Under the pieces are notes generated by a model. That model had not been told where the DNA came from. It searched no databases and worked only from the letters and a program-made list of their open reading frames with translations. Source: Candidatus Uhrbacteria bacterium (lineage in GTDB: Bacteria; Patescibacteriota; Patescibacteriia; UBA9934; GWF2-40-263). Taken from it: 50,437 bases of DNA. The position numbers were made by a program, and so were the translations under genes. Positions 10,236 through 20,281 of this stretch are shown here, piece by piece (the first letter of the stretch is position 1; each line of letters begins with the position of its first letter). The stretch spans positions 1 to 50,437 of the forward strand of contig JACPHT010000003.1 in NCBI GenBank assembly GCA_016188475.1. Reading direction: 5' to 3'.

Positions 10236-11504
10236 ATGCCAAAAGTTCCAAGATACGAATTAGAAAGACATCTCGATCCTGATTCAGAGGATTTTTCTCC
10301 AACAAATAAAGATCTTGCTGAAGAGCAAGGCATGGAATCTCGCGCGATTGATGAGCTTACCGAAATTGAACTTGAACTTGCAGATCCAAGCATGTTTGAT
10401 TTTGATGGTGATGAAAGAAAATTTAACGCAACTGATCCAGAAAATATTTGGGGGCGCCTTGCATCTTTGCAAAGAGATTTTCGTAGCACAGTTAAGGATC
10501 CGGATTTGAGGAAAAAATTAGACGCAAGAATATTAAAAATCGAACAAAAGGTTTACAAGCAATATGTTCCATTTATAGAATCAAGAATCAATCGTTTTGG
10601 TTTTTTAAATTCACCGCTTGAAAATGCATATGGTGGAAAACTAAGTGCCAGTGAAGCCGCTTCATATTTTGCGCAAGCTCGTTCGGTTATGGGCCGTTTC
10701 AAGATTTCTGAAAAAGAACAAATAGATTTTTTGAGCGAACTTGATCGACTTCAAGAAAAACTTGAACGTTATCGAAGCGAACTGACACTTTTCACTTTTG
10801 AAAGGATTGAGGAAGAGTTGCAAAAAGAGATATTCAGCAGAGATGATTATGACAGTTTTGAAAGACCAAATGAATCTGTGCGAACTTTTGGAAATGAAGA
10901 TGCAGAAAAACGAAATCGTCTGAAGTTTGATTTAATGTTAGCGAAAGCGCACTCGTTGAAAGAAATTGCGAGCAAGATGCTAAATGAATCAACCAGAAAA
11001 TTTTGTGAAGAAAGAGCAAGGTCGCTTTTTGAATACGTTGAATATCTAAAAGAAAAAAGCGAAGCGCCGCGTGAGTTGTTTGCGTTTGAAGCTGAATTGA
11101 AAGATTTGTTTCAAAGAGTTAAAGATGGAGAAAAGATCTCCGCAAAAATTGTTGAACAAGCTAGTCGGAAATTGTCAGACATGAAAGAAAAAAGACTATG
11201 GATCGATTACGGTCAAATGATCAGAAAATTAGAAAAACTTTTGAAGAAAATAAACCGAGTTATTTCTGGTGAAACAGTTGAAGCAGATGACGATCGTTTT
11301 GAAGTTGATAGAACCGGAATTAACTGGGCATGGGATTTAATAGGAGTTGAAAGAGGCGCGTCAAAGGAAAAAATAAAAGAGGCGCATCGTCAGTTAGTCT
11401 TAAAATACCATCCAGATAGAAACAAAAATCCAGAATCAGAGAGAAAAATGAAAGATATCAACGAGGCTTATGAATTGATCAGGAGAGTTGAGAATTTTAA
11501 GTGA
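10236..11504 (+). CDS. Protein with C-terminal J domain (DnaJ-like)
   Basis: C-terminal NWAWDLIGVERGASKEKIKEAHRQLVLKYHPDRNKNPESERKMKDINEAYELI with HPD motif; long charged helical N-terminal part. Confidence 0.85.
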   Translation: MPKVPRYELERHLDPDSEDFSPTNKDLAEEQGMESRAIDELTEIELELADPSMFDFDGDERKFNATDPENIWGRLASLQRDFRSTVKDPDLRKKLDARILKIEQKVYKQYVPFIESRINRFGFLNSPLENAYGGKLSASEAASYFAQARSVMGRFKISEKEQIDFLSELDRLQEKLERYRSELTLFTFERIEEELQKEIFSRDDYDSFERPNESVRTFGNEDAEKRNRLKFDLMLAKAHSLKEIASKMLNESTRKFCEERARSLFEYVEYLKEKSEAPRELFAFEAELKDLFQRVKDGEKISAKIVEQASRKLSDMKEKRLWIDYGQMIRKLEKLLKKINRVISGETVEADDDRFEVDRTGINWAWDLIGVERGASKEKIKEAHRQLVLKYHPDRNKNPESERKMKDINEAYELIRRVENFK

Positions 11505-12702
11505 GCACAAAAATTTCACGCGCGACGATTTGGTTTTCTCGGTAATAGAGAAATGTTTGCGAAACAGAAAATCCGATTTTTTTGAAAAACGATTCCAAGT
11601 TAAGTCGTTTATATTCGTTTCCAACTTTGAACGCTGGAACCGCGACAACCATCACACCATCTTTTTTGAGAAGCTTTTTAATCGTTTGAAAAGATGGTTC
11701 ATAAATTTCCATGAGTTCTTTTTTTGTTTGATTAAATTCTGTTTCCGAAAGCGGTTTTGATTTTGGTTTTCCTAAAAATGTTTCCGTGACAACAACGTCT
11801 ATTTCTTCATTTACGATTTCATCGATTTTTTGTGCTGGACTTGTATGCAAAGAAACTGAAATTTCTGGCAGCCTAAAATTTTGAATAAGCCAATTCCAAT
11901 TTTTCTTTGAATCGTGAATTGCTTTTTCTGAAATGTCAGAGCCGATCAATTTTTTGCATCCAAGCAATGCCGCTTCCATTAGAATTGTTCCTGATCCAAC
12001 AAATGGATCAAGTAAAGTAACTTTTTTTGGATCAATTCCAGATAAATTTATCATCATGCGCGCGAGTTTTGGCGGAAGCATTCCGGATTTTGCATCTCGT
12101 TCTGGACGACCATAGTCGCGCTTTGACCATGCTTTGTAATCTTGTACAGTTTCGGTTTGTCCGATTAGGATTTTGTCTCCACTTGCTAAAAATACGAACT
12201 CACCGCCGGATTCCAGTAGATGATTTTCTTTTACGATTACAGAAGAGAGTTGAGGTTCGCGACTTGAAACATATCGAACCGGACGACCGGTTTGTTTCAC
12301 TTGTCTTTTTATTTCTTTCCCGATTGTTGAGAGATCTTGCTTAATACCATAATCACTCAAACCAAATTCAATTTTATTTTTTCCAGCAGCTTCCGAAACA
12401 ACGCTTGCGATGAGCGTTGCGGCTTCGTCCATATTCCATTCATTCATTTCACCAATGATTCGTCCGATTTTGATTGTTCCAGCCAGTCGTTCTTGAAGTT
12501 TGCCCATGTTTTCGTCCACGTCTTCAAGTAGCAAAACGTTTTTTGAAACACTAAATTTATGACGTGGATCTGAAGTCATCCTGAGCGAGTCCGAACCCAA
12601 GGTCGGACGAGTCGAAGGATCTCTTACTCCAGTTACCGCCATAATCTCCGCGATAGATATTTCCGGATGCGAACCAAGAATAAAAAAAGTCATATTGTGC
12701 AT
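11497..12702 (-). CDS. Putative Trm11-like RNA/DNA methyltransferase
   Basis: LLDPFVGSGTILMEAALLGCKKLIGSDISEKAI motif I region and downstream VVTETFLGKP. Start codon uncertain. Confidence 0.75.
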   Translation of the reverse strand: MHNMTFFILGSHPEISIAEIMAVTGVRDPSTRPTLGSDSLRMTSDPRHKFSVSKNVLLLEDVDENMGKLQERLAGTIKIGRIIGEMNEWNMDEAATLIASVVSEAAGKNKIEFGLSDYGIKQDLSTIGKEIKRQVKQTGRPVRYVSSREPQLSSVIVKENHLLESGGEFVFLASGDKILIGQTETVQDYKAWSKRDYGRPERDAKSGMLPPKLARMMINLSGIDPKKVTLLDPFVGSGTILMEAALLGCKKLIGSDISEKAIHDSKKNWNWLIQNFRLPEISVSLHTSPAQKIDEIVNEEIDVVVTETFLGKPKSKPLSETEFNQTKKELMEIYEPSFQTIKKLLKKDGVMVVAVPAFKVGNEYKRLNLESFFKKIGFSVSQTFLYYRENQIVAREIFVLT

Positions 12703-12807
12703 TATGCCTCGCTCTTGACCTTTTTACCAGAATTCTTTAGTATTACCACACTTAATTCTTTATCTGTCCATAACCCTTTGGGCTGTTTGGAATCAACCAA
12801 ACCAGAT

Positions 12808-13344
12808 ATGAACAAATACGAACTCTTATTTATTGTCTCAAGCCAATACACTGAAGCCGAAATCGAAAAGATTCAGGCACAGATTGTTGCGGAAGTTGAG
12901 ACTGTTGGTGGCACGATCGTGAAAACCGAGAATCTCGGAAAGATACACCTTGCATATCCGATTAAAAAACAAAATCACGGAACGTACATTCTTGTTTATT
13001 TTGATGCTGAAAGTTCAGCAATTGAACAACTCATTCGCAAACTTACTCTCACGGATGAAATTTTGCGCCATTCAATAACAATGCGACCGTCGTACGCAGA
13101 GACGAGCAAGTTTGAATTGTCTTCTTATGTTGCTCCTCTTTCAGAAGAAGCCCGCAAAGAACATTTCACACCGCAAGGCGCTACAACTGGTGCGCGTCCT
13201 GTTCGTCGAAGAATTGAAAAAGTCGCAGAGGCTGTTCAGCCGGTTTTGTCTCAAGCTCCTTCAGTTGAATCAAAGATGAGTATGGAAGAACTCGATAAAA
13301 AATTGGACGAGATTTTAAAAGCTGACGTAACTGAAAATATCTAA
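12808..13344 (+). CDS. rpsF: 30S ribosomal protein S6
   Basis: MNKYELLFIVSSQYTEAEIEKIQAQI...; followed by ssb and rpsR (classic order). Confidence 0.93.
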   Translation: MNKYELLFIVSSQYTEAEIEKIQAQIVAEVETVGGTIVKTENLGKIHLAYPIKKQNHGTYILVYFDAESSAIEQLIRKLTLTDEILRHSITMRPSYAETSKFELSSYVAPLSEEARKEHFTPQGATTGARPVRRRIEKVAEAVQPVLSQAPSVESKMSMEELDKKLDEILKADVTENI

Positions 13345-13345
13345 T

Positions 13346-13813
13346 ATGTTTTCATTAAATCGAGCTACAATTCTTGGAAATCTAACTCGTGATCCTGAAG
13401 TCAAACAAACTCCATCTGGTCAGAAAGTTTGCACACTTGGTGTTGCAACAAACCGTCAGTGGAATGATGCTTCAGGAAATAAACAAGAAGCAACAGAATT
13501 TCACAATGTTGTTGCTTGGGGACGTTTGGCTGAAATTTGTGGACAGTATCTGGCAAAGGGGAGAAAAGTTTATGTTGAAGGCAGACTTCAAACAAGAGAT
13601 TGGGAAGGACAGGATGGAATCAAAAGATATAAAACAGAAATTATCGCTGAAAATATAATCATGCTTGATCGCGCAGGAACTCCTGCTTCTGGCGCACAGG
13701 TTTTTCAGAGCAAATCAGGAAGTGCTTTTGTTCCACCAGAACCAAAGATTGCGCAAGACGATGCTCCAGTAAATCGCGATGATGAAATTCGCGTTGAAGA
13801 CATTCCTTTTTAA
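13346..13813 (+). CDS. ssb: Single-stranded DNA-binding protein
   Basis: MFSLNRATILGNLTRDPEVKQTPSGQKVCTLGVATNRQW...; acidic C-terminus VEDIPF. Confidence 0.97.
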   Translation: MFSLNRATILGNLTRDPEVKQTPSGQKVCTLGVATNRQWNDASGNKQEATEFHNVVAWGRLAEICGQYLAKGRKVYVEGRLQTRDWEGQDGIKRYKTEIIAENIIMLDRAGTPASGAQVFQSKSGSAFVPPEPKIAQDDAPVNRDDEIRVEDIPF

Positions 13814-13856
13814 TTAGTTTGAGATACCTCGGCTTCGCTCGGGATGACACAAAACT

Positions 13857-14090
13857 ATGAACAACAACAAACCACAACAACAAAAAAAGAAAAAACAATG
13901 TTATTTTTGCGCAAATAACAATGTTCATATTGATTACAAGGACGTAAAAAATTTGCGCAGGTATCTTTCTTCGTTTGCAAAGATTGTCGCGCGAAAGCGT
14001 TCTGGTGTGTGTATGAAACATCAACGCGAGCTTTCAAACGCAATCAAGCGCGCTCGCGTGATGGCATTGATTCCATTCACTCAAAGATAA
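13857..14090 (+). CDS. rpsR: 30S ribosomal protein S18
   Basis: KKKKQCYFCANNNVHIDYKDVKNLRRYLSSFAKIVARKRSGVCMKHQRELSNAIKRARVMALIPFT. Confidence 0.95.
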   Translation: MNNNKPQQQKKKKQCYFCANNNVHIDYKDVKNLRRYLSSFAKIVARKRSGVCMKHQRELSNAIKRARVMALIPFTQR

Positions 14091-14093
14091 AAA

Positions 14094-15077
14094 ATGCGGC
14101 CGTTTGGAAACATCATTCAAGAACGACAAATATTGAATAATTCCATTCGGTCGTTTTTTAATTCTCGAGGATATTTGGAAGTTGAAACTCCGATTCTCGT
14201 TCAGTCGCCTGGAATGGAACCTAATCTTTCACCATTTGAAACAATCGTTCGAGAACCAAATGGAACCGAACATCGCGGTGCTCTTATTACAAGTCCAGAG
14301 TATTCAATGAAAAAACTTTTGGGGCATGGGCTTAAGAAATTTTTTACAATCACAAAAGTTTTTCGAAATGATGAAACGTTTGGTGGAAATCACAATCCAG
14401 AATTTAGCATGCTTGAGTGGTATCAGCAAGGAGCTGATTATCAGAAGTGTATGGAGGAGACAGAGGAATTGATTCGTTCACTCAAGAGTGTCATCCAGAG
14501 CCCTTCGACCACACCAACTCAAGATGGCAGGTTTGAACGTGTTCGAGTTCGCGATTTGTTTTTACAATACATTGGAATTGATCTGGATAATTCTGATCAA
14601 AAAACATTACTTAATGCATGCAACACATATGGAATTCATATAACATCAAATGACACAGAAAGCGATTTATTTTATCGTTTATTTTTGTCAAAAATCGAAC
14701 CGAAACTTTCCGGAAATATTTTTGTATATGACTATCCTAAATATCAAGCCTCGCTTTCACGGTTAACTTTAGATGGAAAATACGGCGAACGTTTTGAGTT
14801 ATATATGAATGGTCTTGAATTATGCAATGGATTTACAGAATTGACTGACGCAACCGAACAGCGCAGACGTTTTGAAGAAGAGGCAGAAGAAAGAAAACTA
14901 TCTGGCAAGATGGTCCATCCCATTGACGAAGAATTATTGTCTCTGCTACCATCCGTGCGAACTCCGACATTGGGAAACGCGCTCGGCATTGATCGTCTTC
15001 ACATGATTTTGACCGGCAAAACGAAAATAGAAGATGTTATCTTGTTTCCCGCGAATGAATTATTTCGAGATTATTAA
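14094..15077 (+). CDS. epmA: EF-P lysine ligase-like (EpmA/PoxA, class II lysyl-tRNA synthetase paralog)
   Basis: RGYLEVETPILVQSPGMEPNLSPFETI, KVFRNDETFGGNHNPEFSMLEWY, GIDRLHMILTG; lacks the anticodon-binding domain; directly upstream of efp. Confidence 0.85.
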   Translation: MRPFGNIIQERQILNNSIRSFFNSRGYLEVETPILVQSPGMEPNLSPFETIVREPNGTEHRGALITSPEYSMKKLLGHGLKKFFTITKVFRNDETFGGNHNPEFSMLEWYQQGADYQKCMEETEELIRSLKSVIQSPSTTPTQDGRFERVRVRDLFLQYIGIDLDNSDQKTLLNACNTYGIHITSNDTESDLFYRLFLSKIEPKLSGNIFVYDYPKYQASLSRLTLDGKYGERFELYMNGLELCNGFTELTDATEQRRRFEEEAEERKLSGKMVHPIDEELLSLLPSVRTPTLGNALGIDRLHMILTGKTKIEDVILFPANELFRDY

Positions 15078-15130
15078 ATCGATTCTTCCGACCTTTTGGT
15101 CCTTTCAGACCTCTCGGTCCTTTGTCTATT

Positions 15131-15694
15131 ATGTCCTCCCCAAACGATATCAAAAAAGGCACTGTTGTTAACATAAATGGCGAGCTTTGGCTTGTAACTT
15201 ATTTTCAACGAGTGAGTCCTGGGAAAGGAAGCTCTTTTGTTAGAACAAAAATGAAGAATATCAAGACCGGAAAGGTTCAGGAAACAAATTTCAAATCATC
15301 AGAGTCGCTTACGTTTGAAGATGTTCAATATAAAAAAATGCAATATCTGTATACTGATGGAAATTTATACACATTCATGGATAATATGACGTATGAGCAA
15401 GTTTCAATTGCAAAAGCAGATATGGAAGATAGTATTCAATATTTGAAAGAAGGCTTAGAAGCAAATGTGGTTATGCATGAAGGGCAAGCGCTAAGTGTCG
15501 CGCTTCCACAAAAAGTTGAGTACATTGTTGTTTACACAGAGCCAGCAGTCAAAGGCGATACAGCTTCAGGAAACGTTTTGAAAGAAGCAGAACTTGATAA
15601 TGGTTTGAAAGTGAGAGTTCCGTCGTTTATTACACAAGGCGATCATGTTTTGGTAAATACAGATACAGGAGAATATACAGAAAGGGTCAATTAG
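15131..15694 (+). CDS. efp: Elongation factor P
   Basis: DIKKGTVVNINGELWLVTYFQRVSPGKGSSFVRTKMKN...; PGKG loop lysine conserved. Confidence 0.93.
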   Translation: MSSPNDIKKGTVVNINGELWLVTYFQRVSPGKGSSFVRTKMKNIKTGKVQETNFKSSESLTFEDVQYKKMQYLYTDGNLYTFMDNMTYEQVSIAKADMEDSIQYLKEGLEANVVMHEGQALSVALPQKVEYIVVYTEPAVKGDTASGNVLKEAELDNGLKVRVPSFITQGDHVLVNTDTGEYTERVN

Positions 15695-15820
15695 TCTATT
15701 GAGATCATTGAAAAATTTGTTCGCAAGCCAAATTTTATTCCCTGAGCTTGTCGAAGGGATAAAATTTGGCTTATTTGTTTACAGCCTTCGACAAGCTCAG
15801 GCAATAAATCTTACGGCTTT

Positions 15821-16846
15821 TTATTCTTCCGGTGTTAATGCGAGAACTTTCAAAATCTCTTCACGTATATTTTTCATCAATTCAGGACTTTGTCGAAGAG
15901 TGAGTTTTGCGTTTTCTCGGCCAAGACCGAGTTTCTCTTCATTGAAATAATAGTTGTTTCCACTTTTTTTAATTACTTCCATTTGGGTTCCAACATCAAT
16001 AAGGTCGCCGGAAATTGAAATCCCCTCGTTATACATGATGTCGAATTCACATGTGCGAAAAGGTGGCGCCACTTTATTTTTTACAATTTTAACTTTCGTT
16101 CTATTCCCGATAATTGCTTCTGCTTGTTTTATTTGTGCGCTACGTCGAATTTCGATTCGAATTGAAGAATAGAATTTGAGCGCGTTTCCACCAGGGGTTG
16201 TTTCTGGATTTCCAAACACGACCCCAATTTTCATTCTGATTTGGTTAATGAAAATAACAGTTGTTTTTGATTTACTGACAATTGCGGCAAGCTTTCTAAG
16301 CGCTTGGCTCATCAAACGAGCCTGAAGTCCCATGTGTGAGTCACCCATCTCTCCTTCAATTTCTGCTTTTGGAGTGAGTGCCGCAACAGAGTCAATCACG
16401 ACCACATCAACCGCGTTTGAACGAACAAGTGTTTCAACAATTTCAAGAGCTTGTTCTCCATTATCTGGTTGTGAGATAAAAAGTTCATCAATATTGACGC
16501 CGATTTTTTGAGCGTACTCTGGGTCAAGCGCATGTTCTGCATCTACATATGCCGCGAGTCCGCCGATTTTTTGAACCTCAGCAACAATGTGTTGAGCAAG
16601 AGTTGTTTTTCCAGATGATTCAGGTCCGTAAACTTCAATAATTCGTCCGCGCGGAACTCCCATAACTCCAAGCGCGAGATCAAGCGACAGACATCCTGTT
16701 GTTATTGCATCAACCTGCATGGTTTTTGCCTCACCTAGTCGCATGATCGATCCTTCTCCAAACCTTTGTTTGATTTGCGAGATTGCGTCAAATGCCGCGC
16801 GTGATCTTGCGTCTGTTTCAACATCTTTTGAAATTTGTTTGGACAT
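15821..16846 (-). CDS. recA: Recombinase RecA
   Basis: [70 protein letters not shown]. Confidence 0.98.
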   Translation of the reverse strand: MSKQISKDVETDARSRAAFDAISQIKQRFGEGSIMRLGEAKTMQVDAITTGCLSLDLALGVMGVPRGRIIEVYGPESSGKTTLAQHIVAEVQKIGGLAAYVDAEHALDPEYAQKIGVNIDELFISQPDNGEQALEIVETLVRSNAVDVVVIDSVAALTPKAEIEGEMGDSHMGLQARLMSQALRKLAAIVSKSKTTVIFINQIRMKIGVVFGNPETTPGGNALKFYSSIRIEIRRSAQIKQAEAIIGNRTKVKIVKNKVAPPFRTCEFDIMYNEGISISGDLIDVGTQMEVIKKSGNNYYFNEEKLGLGRENAKLTLRQSPELMKNIREEILKVLALTPEE

Positions 16847-17132
16847 ATAAAAGCAGTAGAGTAGACAGTAGCAGAGTACCAGAGGGTTGTAAAATGAAAG
16901 ATTTTTAGAATTCTTTGCTACTTTGCTACTATGCTATCTTACTACTTTCTCCAATAAAATCAAGGGTTTTGTTTGTTTTTTTAGACATGAACACAAAAGA
17001 ACCGCTCAAGTGAGCGGAGGTTTCGTGTTACGTTTTTTTGACATTGTTTGAAATCGAGTTATTTATCCACAAGTCATGAATCGCGAGATGTTGTTATCCC
17101 CTGAGCTTGTCTAAGGGAGAACGACGAAAAGT

Positions 17133-17885
17133 CTAAAAATTTATTCCTTCGACAGGCTCAGGAAATAAATTTTTTGATTGTGTAATTGTGACGGTTCGAT
17201 CTTGATTTAGAACAACCCGTCTGTATTCAACCGCTGGTTTTGAGTAGCGCTTCATACCTTCAATTTTGATGATATTGAGTCCTCTCTCAAGAGCGATTTC
17301 GAGTTTGAATGTTCCATCTTTTTCCATTAAAACTTCAGTCCCATTTATTTTTACACCAGCGCCGTTTTCAGCTTGCCCAGAAACAGAAATCGTTGCATCT
17401 TGAGTTGCTATTCCGTCAAGCGGCTCAAAAATTGAAAGTTTTGGTGGCATGATTATTGTGCGGATTTGTATTCCAAAATAAAAAACGACACTTAAAGCCA
17501 TAAAACTAAATAATCCAATTTTTATAAATCTGCTCGCAACAAAAAATCGAAGACTGCGCGTTCGTTGGCGCGGCAGACACGCTTGTTTAATAAAATCACA
17601 TGTTCCACGCTCATGTTCAAATAAATCTAAAAAATATAAATCTTCTGTATTTAGAATATGCAGATACACTTTCAAGAAATTTCGTGTGTAAATTGGATCA
17701 GGTAGTTTATCGTACTGACCAGATTCAAGCTGTTTCAAAAATTGTTTTCGGATTTTTGTTTTTTCCGCCATTTGTGTTAGCGTCAAATTAGCTTCTTTTC
17801 GAAGCGCTTTAAGTTTATCACCAAGACGTTCTTGATGATTGAATTGTCTAATAGTAAATGGCACAAGTGATTTTATTTTATCCAT
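17133..17885 (-). CDS. RodZ-like protein: N-terminal HTH, one TM segment, periplasmic domain
   Basis: LGDKLKALRKEANLTLTQMAEKTKIRKQFLKQLESGQYDKLPDPIYTRNFLKVY..., TM, Glucodextranase-B-like domain. The last residues (NLFPEPVEGINF) are encoded by a palindromic repeat. Confidence 0.75.
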   Translation of the reverse strand: MDKIKSLVPFTIRQFNHQERLGDKLKALRKEANLTLTQMAEKTKIRKQFLKQLESGQYDKLPDPIYTRNFLKVYLHILNTEDLYFLDLFEHERGTCDFIKQACLPRQRTRSLRFFVASRFIKIGLFSFMALSVVFYFGIQIRTIIMPPKLSIFEPLDGIATQDATISVSGQAENGAGVKINGTEVLMEKDGTFKLEIALERGLNIIKIEGMKRYSKPAVEYRRVVLNQDRTVTITQSKNLFPEPVEGINF

Positions 17886-20224
17886 TCATCATCAATTTTT
17901 TCTTCCCAATCAACTTCTTCTTCATCTGAAATTTCGTCAGTAGATCCTTCGGCTTCGCTCACTTCGTTCGTTTCGCTCGGGATGACATTGGAGTTTGTTT
18001 GATCCACTTCAGCTTCTTCAACCTCTTCAGCTTCTTTAACTTCCTCCCCCCACGCTTCTTCATAGTCATCTTGTGCGATCGGCATTCCTTCTTTTATATT
18101 TCCTCCAGGCGGCCACTCGTCAATCAATACCTCACGCGGTCTTGAACCGTCAGGTGGCCCTATAACACCTGCTTGTTCGAGCAGATCCATTATTCGAGCG
18201 GCTCGCGAATATCCAATACGAAGTCGTCTTTGAAGCAAAGACGTTGAGGCTTTTCCAGATTGTAAAACAACTCGAACAGATTCCTCAAGCATAGGATCGC
18301 TGTCTTCTGGATTATCAAAAACAGTTCCTGCTTTTGTAATTTCTGTGATTGCCAAGTTGTAATCAGGTTCTCCTTTTTTGCGTAGGAAAGAAACTATCCG
18401 TTCGATTTCTTTTGATGAAACAAACGCGCCTTGCAAGCGTTTTGGCTTTGATATTTCAGCGCTTGTGAAAAGCATGTCGCCGCGGCCTAGAAGTTTTTCA
18501 GCCCCTGATTGGTCAAGGATCGTTCGCGAATCAGTTTGTGAAGCAACAGCAAACGCGATTCGTCCTGGAATGTTTGCTTTGATGAGGCCAGTTATTACAT
18601 CAACACTTGGACGCTGAGTTGCAAGCACAAGATGAATTCCAACAGCCCTCGCCATTTGCGCAATGCGAACAATTGTTGCTTCAACTTCACGTCCGCTTGC
18701 TGACATTAAGTCAGCGAGTTCATCAATCAAAACAACAATTTTTGGCATTCGTTCTTCAACTTTGGCATTGTAATCATCGATGTTTCGCGCGCCGTGTTTT
18801 GAAAGCATGTCAAGGCGTCGTTCCATTTCTCGCACAGTCCATTTAAGAGCGTTTATTGTGTCATCAACTCCAATGATAGGTGGAACAAGCAGGTGTGGAA
18901 TTCCAGCATACACTGTTAGTTCAACGCGTTTTGGATCAACCAAAACGAACTTCAAATCATCCGGGCCGTATTGATAAATAAGAGACAAAATAATTGTGTT
19001 AAGGCACACGCTTTTTCCAGAACCAGTTGCTCCGGCAACAAGAAGATGAGGCATTTTATCAAGAGAGATCATGCAAGTTCCGCCAGACACATCTTTTCCA
19101 AGCGGAATTGCAAGAGCGCCTTTCCATTCACGATATGCTTTGGTCTCCATAACATCGCGAAGCGTAACTGTTGCGACTTTTGTATTTGGAACTTCAATAC
19201 CAACCAAGGATTTTCCTGGGATCGGGGCTTCCATACGAATTGGATGCGCTGCAAGAGCAAGAGCGAGATCATTTTGCAAACTCACAATTCTAGCGAGCTT
19301 TATTCCTTGTGCAGGACGAAGTGTATATTGCGTAACTGTTGGCCCGACAGAAATATTTCCCATTTCAACATCAATTCCAAATTCATGAAATGTTTTTTCG
19401 ATTATTTGTTTGTTGCGTTCAATGTCGCCGGATTGAGCTTTTGAAGTTGAACGATCAAGAAGCGTTAGCGGAATGTTTATTTGGCGCCGTTGTTTTGTCG
19501 CAAGAAGAGTTTCTTGTTGCGTGGTTGCCTTTACAGGGGTCGCATGAAATTCGTGTTCCTCCTCCTCTTCAACCCCATCTTCTTCTTCAACTTCTCCAGC
19601 TTCTTCTTCTACTACTCCAACCTCTTCAGCTTCTTCAACTTTTCTTTTAAACATTCCACAAATCCAACCTGTCAGATGAGTTTGTGTTGGAGCAAAATGA
19701 CGAAGGGAAGCGTTAAACGCGAGCATGATTGAAATGAAAAGCAAAGCGATCGCGATTACGATTGCTCCCCAGTAGCCTACAAACATCGGTAAAAGCAAAC
19801 CCAAGAATTGACCAAGATATCCGCCAGCAGAGGAAAGATTTTGAGTAAACGGATCAGGCTTGTTAACAAGCAAAAGATTCAGTATTGAATTGAATGACAA
19901 GAAAAAGAAAAACAGTCCGAGTAAATTCCAAGTTGAAAAAGTGCCGCGCTCTGGATATGCAAGAGTCGCGCCTATCATTATCAAAACAATTGGAACAATA
20001 AAGCGATCAAATCCGAAAAATTGAGATAAACCGGAATTTATGATCGTTCCAAGACTTCCAGCAATTTGAAAAAATGACAAGAACATTAGCGCCGCGATTG
20101 CAAAAAGCAACACGACAATAATGCCGCGTTTTGTTTCTTGGTTTAGCTCGATTCCAAGGATAGAAGCCTTATTTTCCTCCTCTGCTCGTTTATATGAGCG
20201 TTTTCGTCGTCTTGACATGTGCAC
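17873..20224 (-). CDS. ftsK: DNA translocase FtsK/SpoIIIE
   Basis: N-terminal TM segments, HLLVAGATGSGKSVCLNTIILSLIY, IVVLIDELADLM, VHLVLATQRPSVDVITGLIKANIPGRIAFAV, C-terminal winged-helix (gamma-like) region. Confidence 0.97.
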   Translation of the reverse strand: MHMSRRRKRSYKRAEEENKASILGIELNQETKRGIIVVLLFAIAALMFLSFFQIAGSLGTIINSGLSQFFGFDRFIVPIVLIMIGATLAYPERGTFSTWNLLGLFFFFLSFNSILNLLLVNKPDPFTQNLSSAGGYLGQFLGLLLPMFVGYWGAIVIAIALLFISIMLAFNASLRHFAPTQTHLTGWICGMFKRKVEEAEEVGVVEEEAGEVEEEDGVEEEEEHEFHATPVKATTQQETLLATKQRRQINIPLTLLDRSTSKAQSGDIERNKQIIEKTFHEFGIDVEMGNISVGPTVTQYTLRPAQGIKLARIVSLQNDLALALAAHPIRMEAPIPGKSLVGIEVPNTKVATVTLRDVMETKAYREWKGALAIPLGKDVSGGTCMISLDKMPHLLVAGATGSGKSVCLNTIILSLIYQYGPDDLKFVLVDPKRVELTVYAGIPHLLVPPIIGVDDTINALKWTVREMERRLDMLSKHGARNIDDYNAKVEERMPKIVVLIDELADLMSASGREVEATIVRIAQMARAVGIHLVLATQRPSVDVITGLIKANIPGRIAFAVASQTDSRTILDQSGAEKLLGRGDMLFTSAEISKPKRLQGAFVSSKEIERIVSFLRKKGEPDYNLAITEITKAGTVFDNPEDSDPMLEESVRVVLQSGKASTSLLQRRLRIGYSRAARIMDLLEQAGVIGPPDGSRPREVLIDEWPPGGNIKEGMPIAQDDYEEAWGEEVKEAEEVEEAEVDQTNSNVIPSETNEVSEAEGSTDEISDEEEVDWEEKIDDEWIK

Positions 20225-20246
20225 ATTTTATCAGTTGGATCGGTTC

Positions 20247-20275
20247 TTGACAAAATCCGGATTTTGTGATAGATT
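20247..20275 (+). promoter_or_regulatory. Sigma70-type promoter
   Basis: TTGACA (20247-20252), 17-nt spacer, TAGATT (20270-20275). Confidence 0.7.
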
Positions 20276-20281
20276 TTATCG

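Noticed and set aside
12752-12807. S6:S18-binding autoregulatory motif in the rpsF leader
   Set aside because: A small hairpin (ccataACCCtttGGGctgtttgg) is present but does not clearly match the known motif; not enough evidence without a covariance model.
15699-15950. 83-aa ORF downstream of efp
   Set aside because: Runs through two palindromic repeats and antisense to the recA 3' end; the region looks like a convergent terminator.
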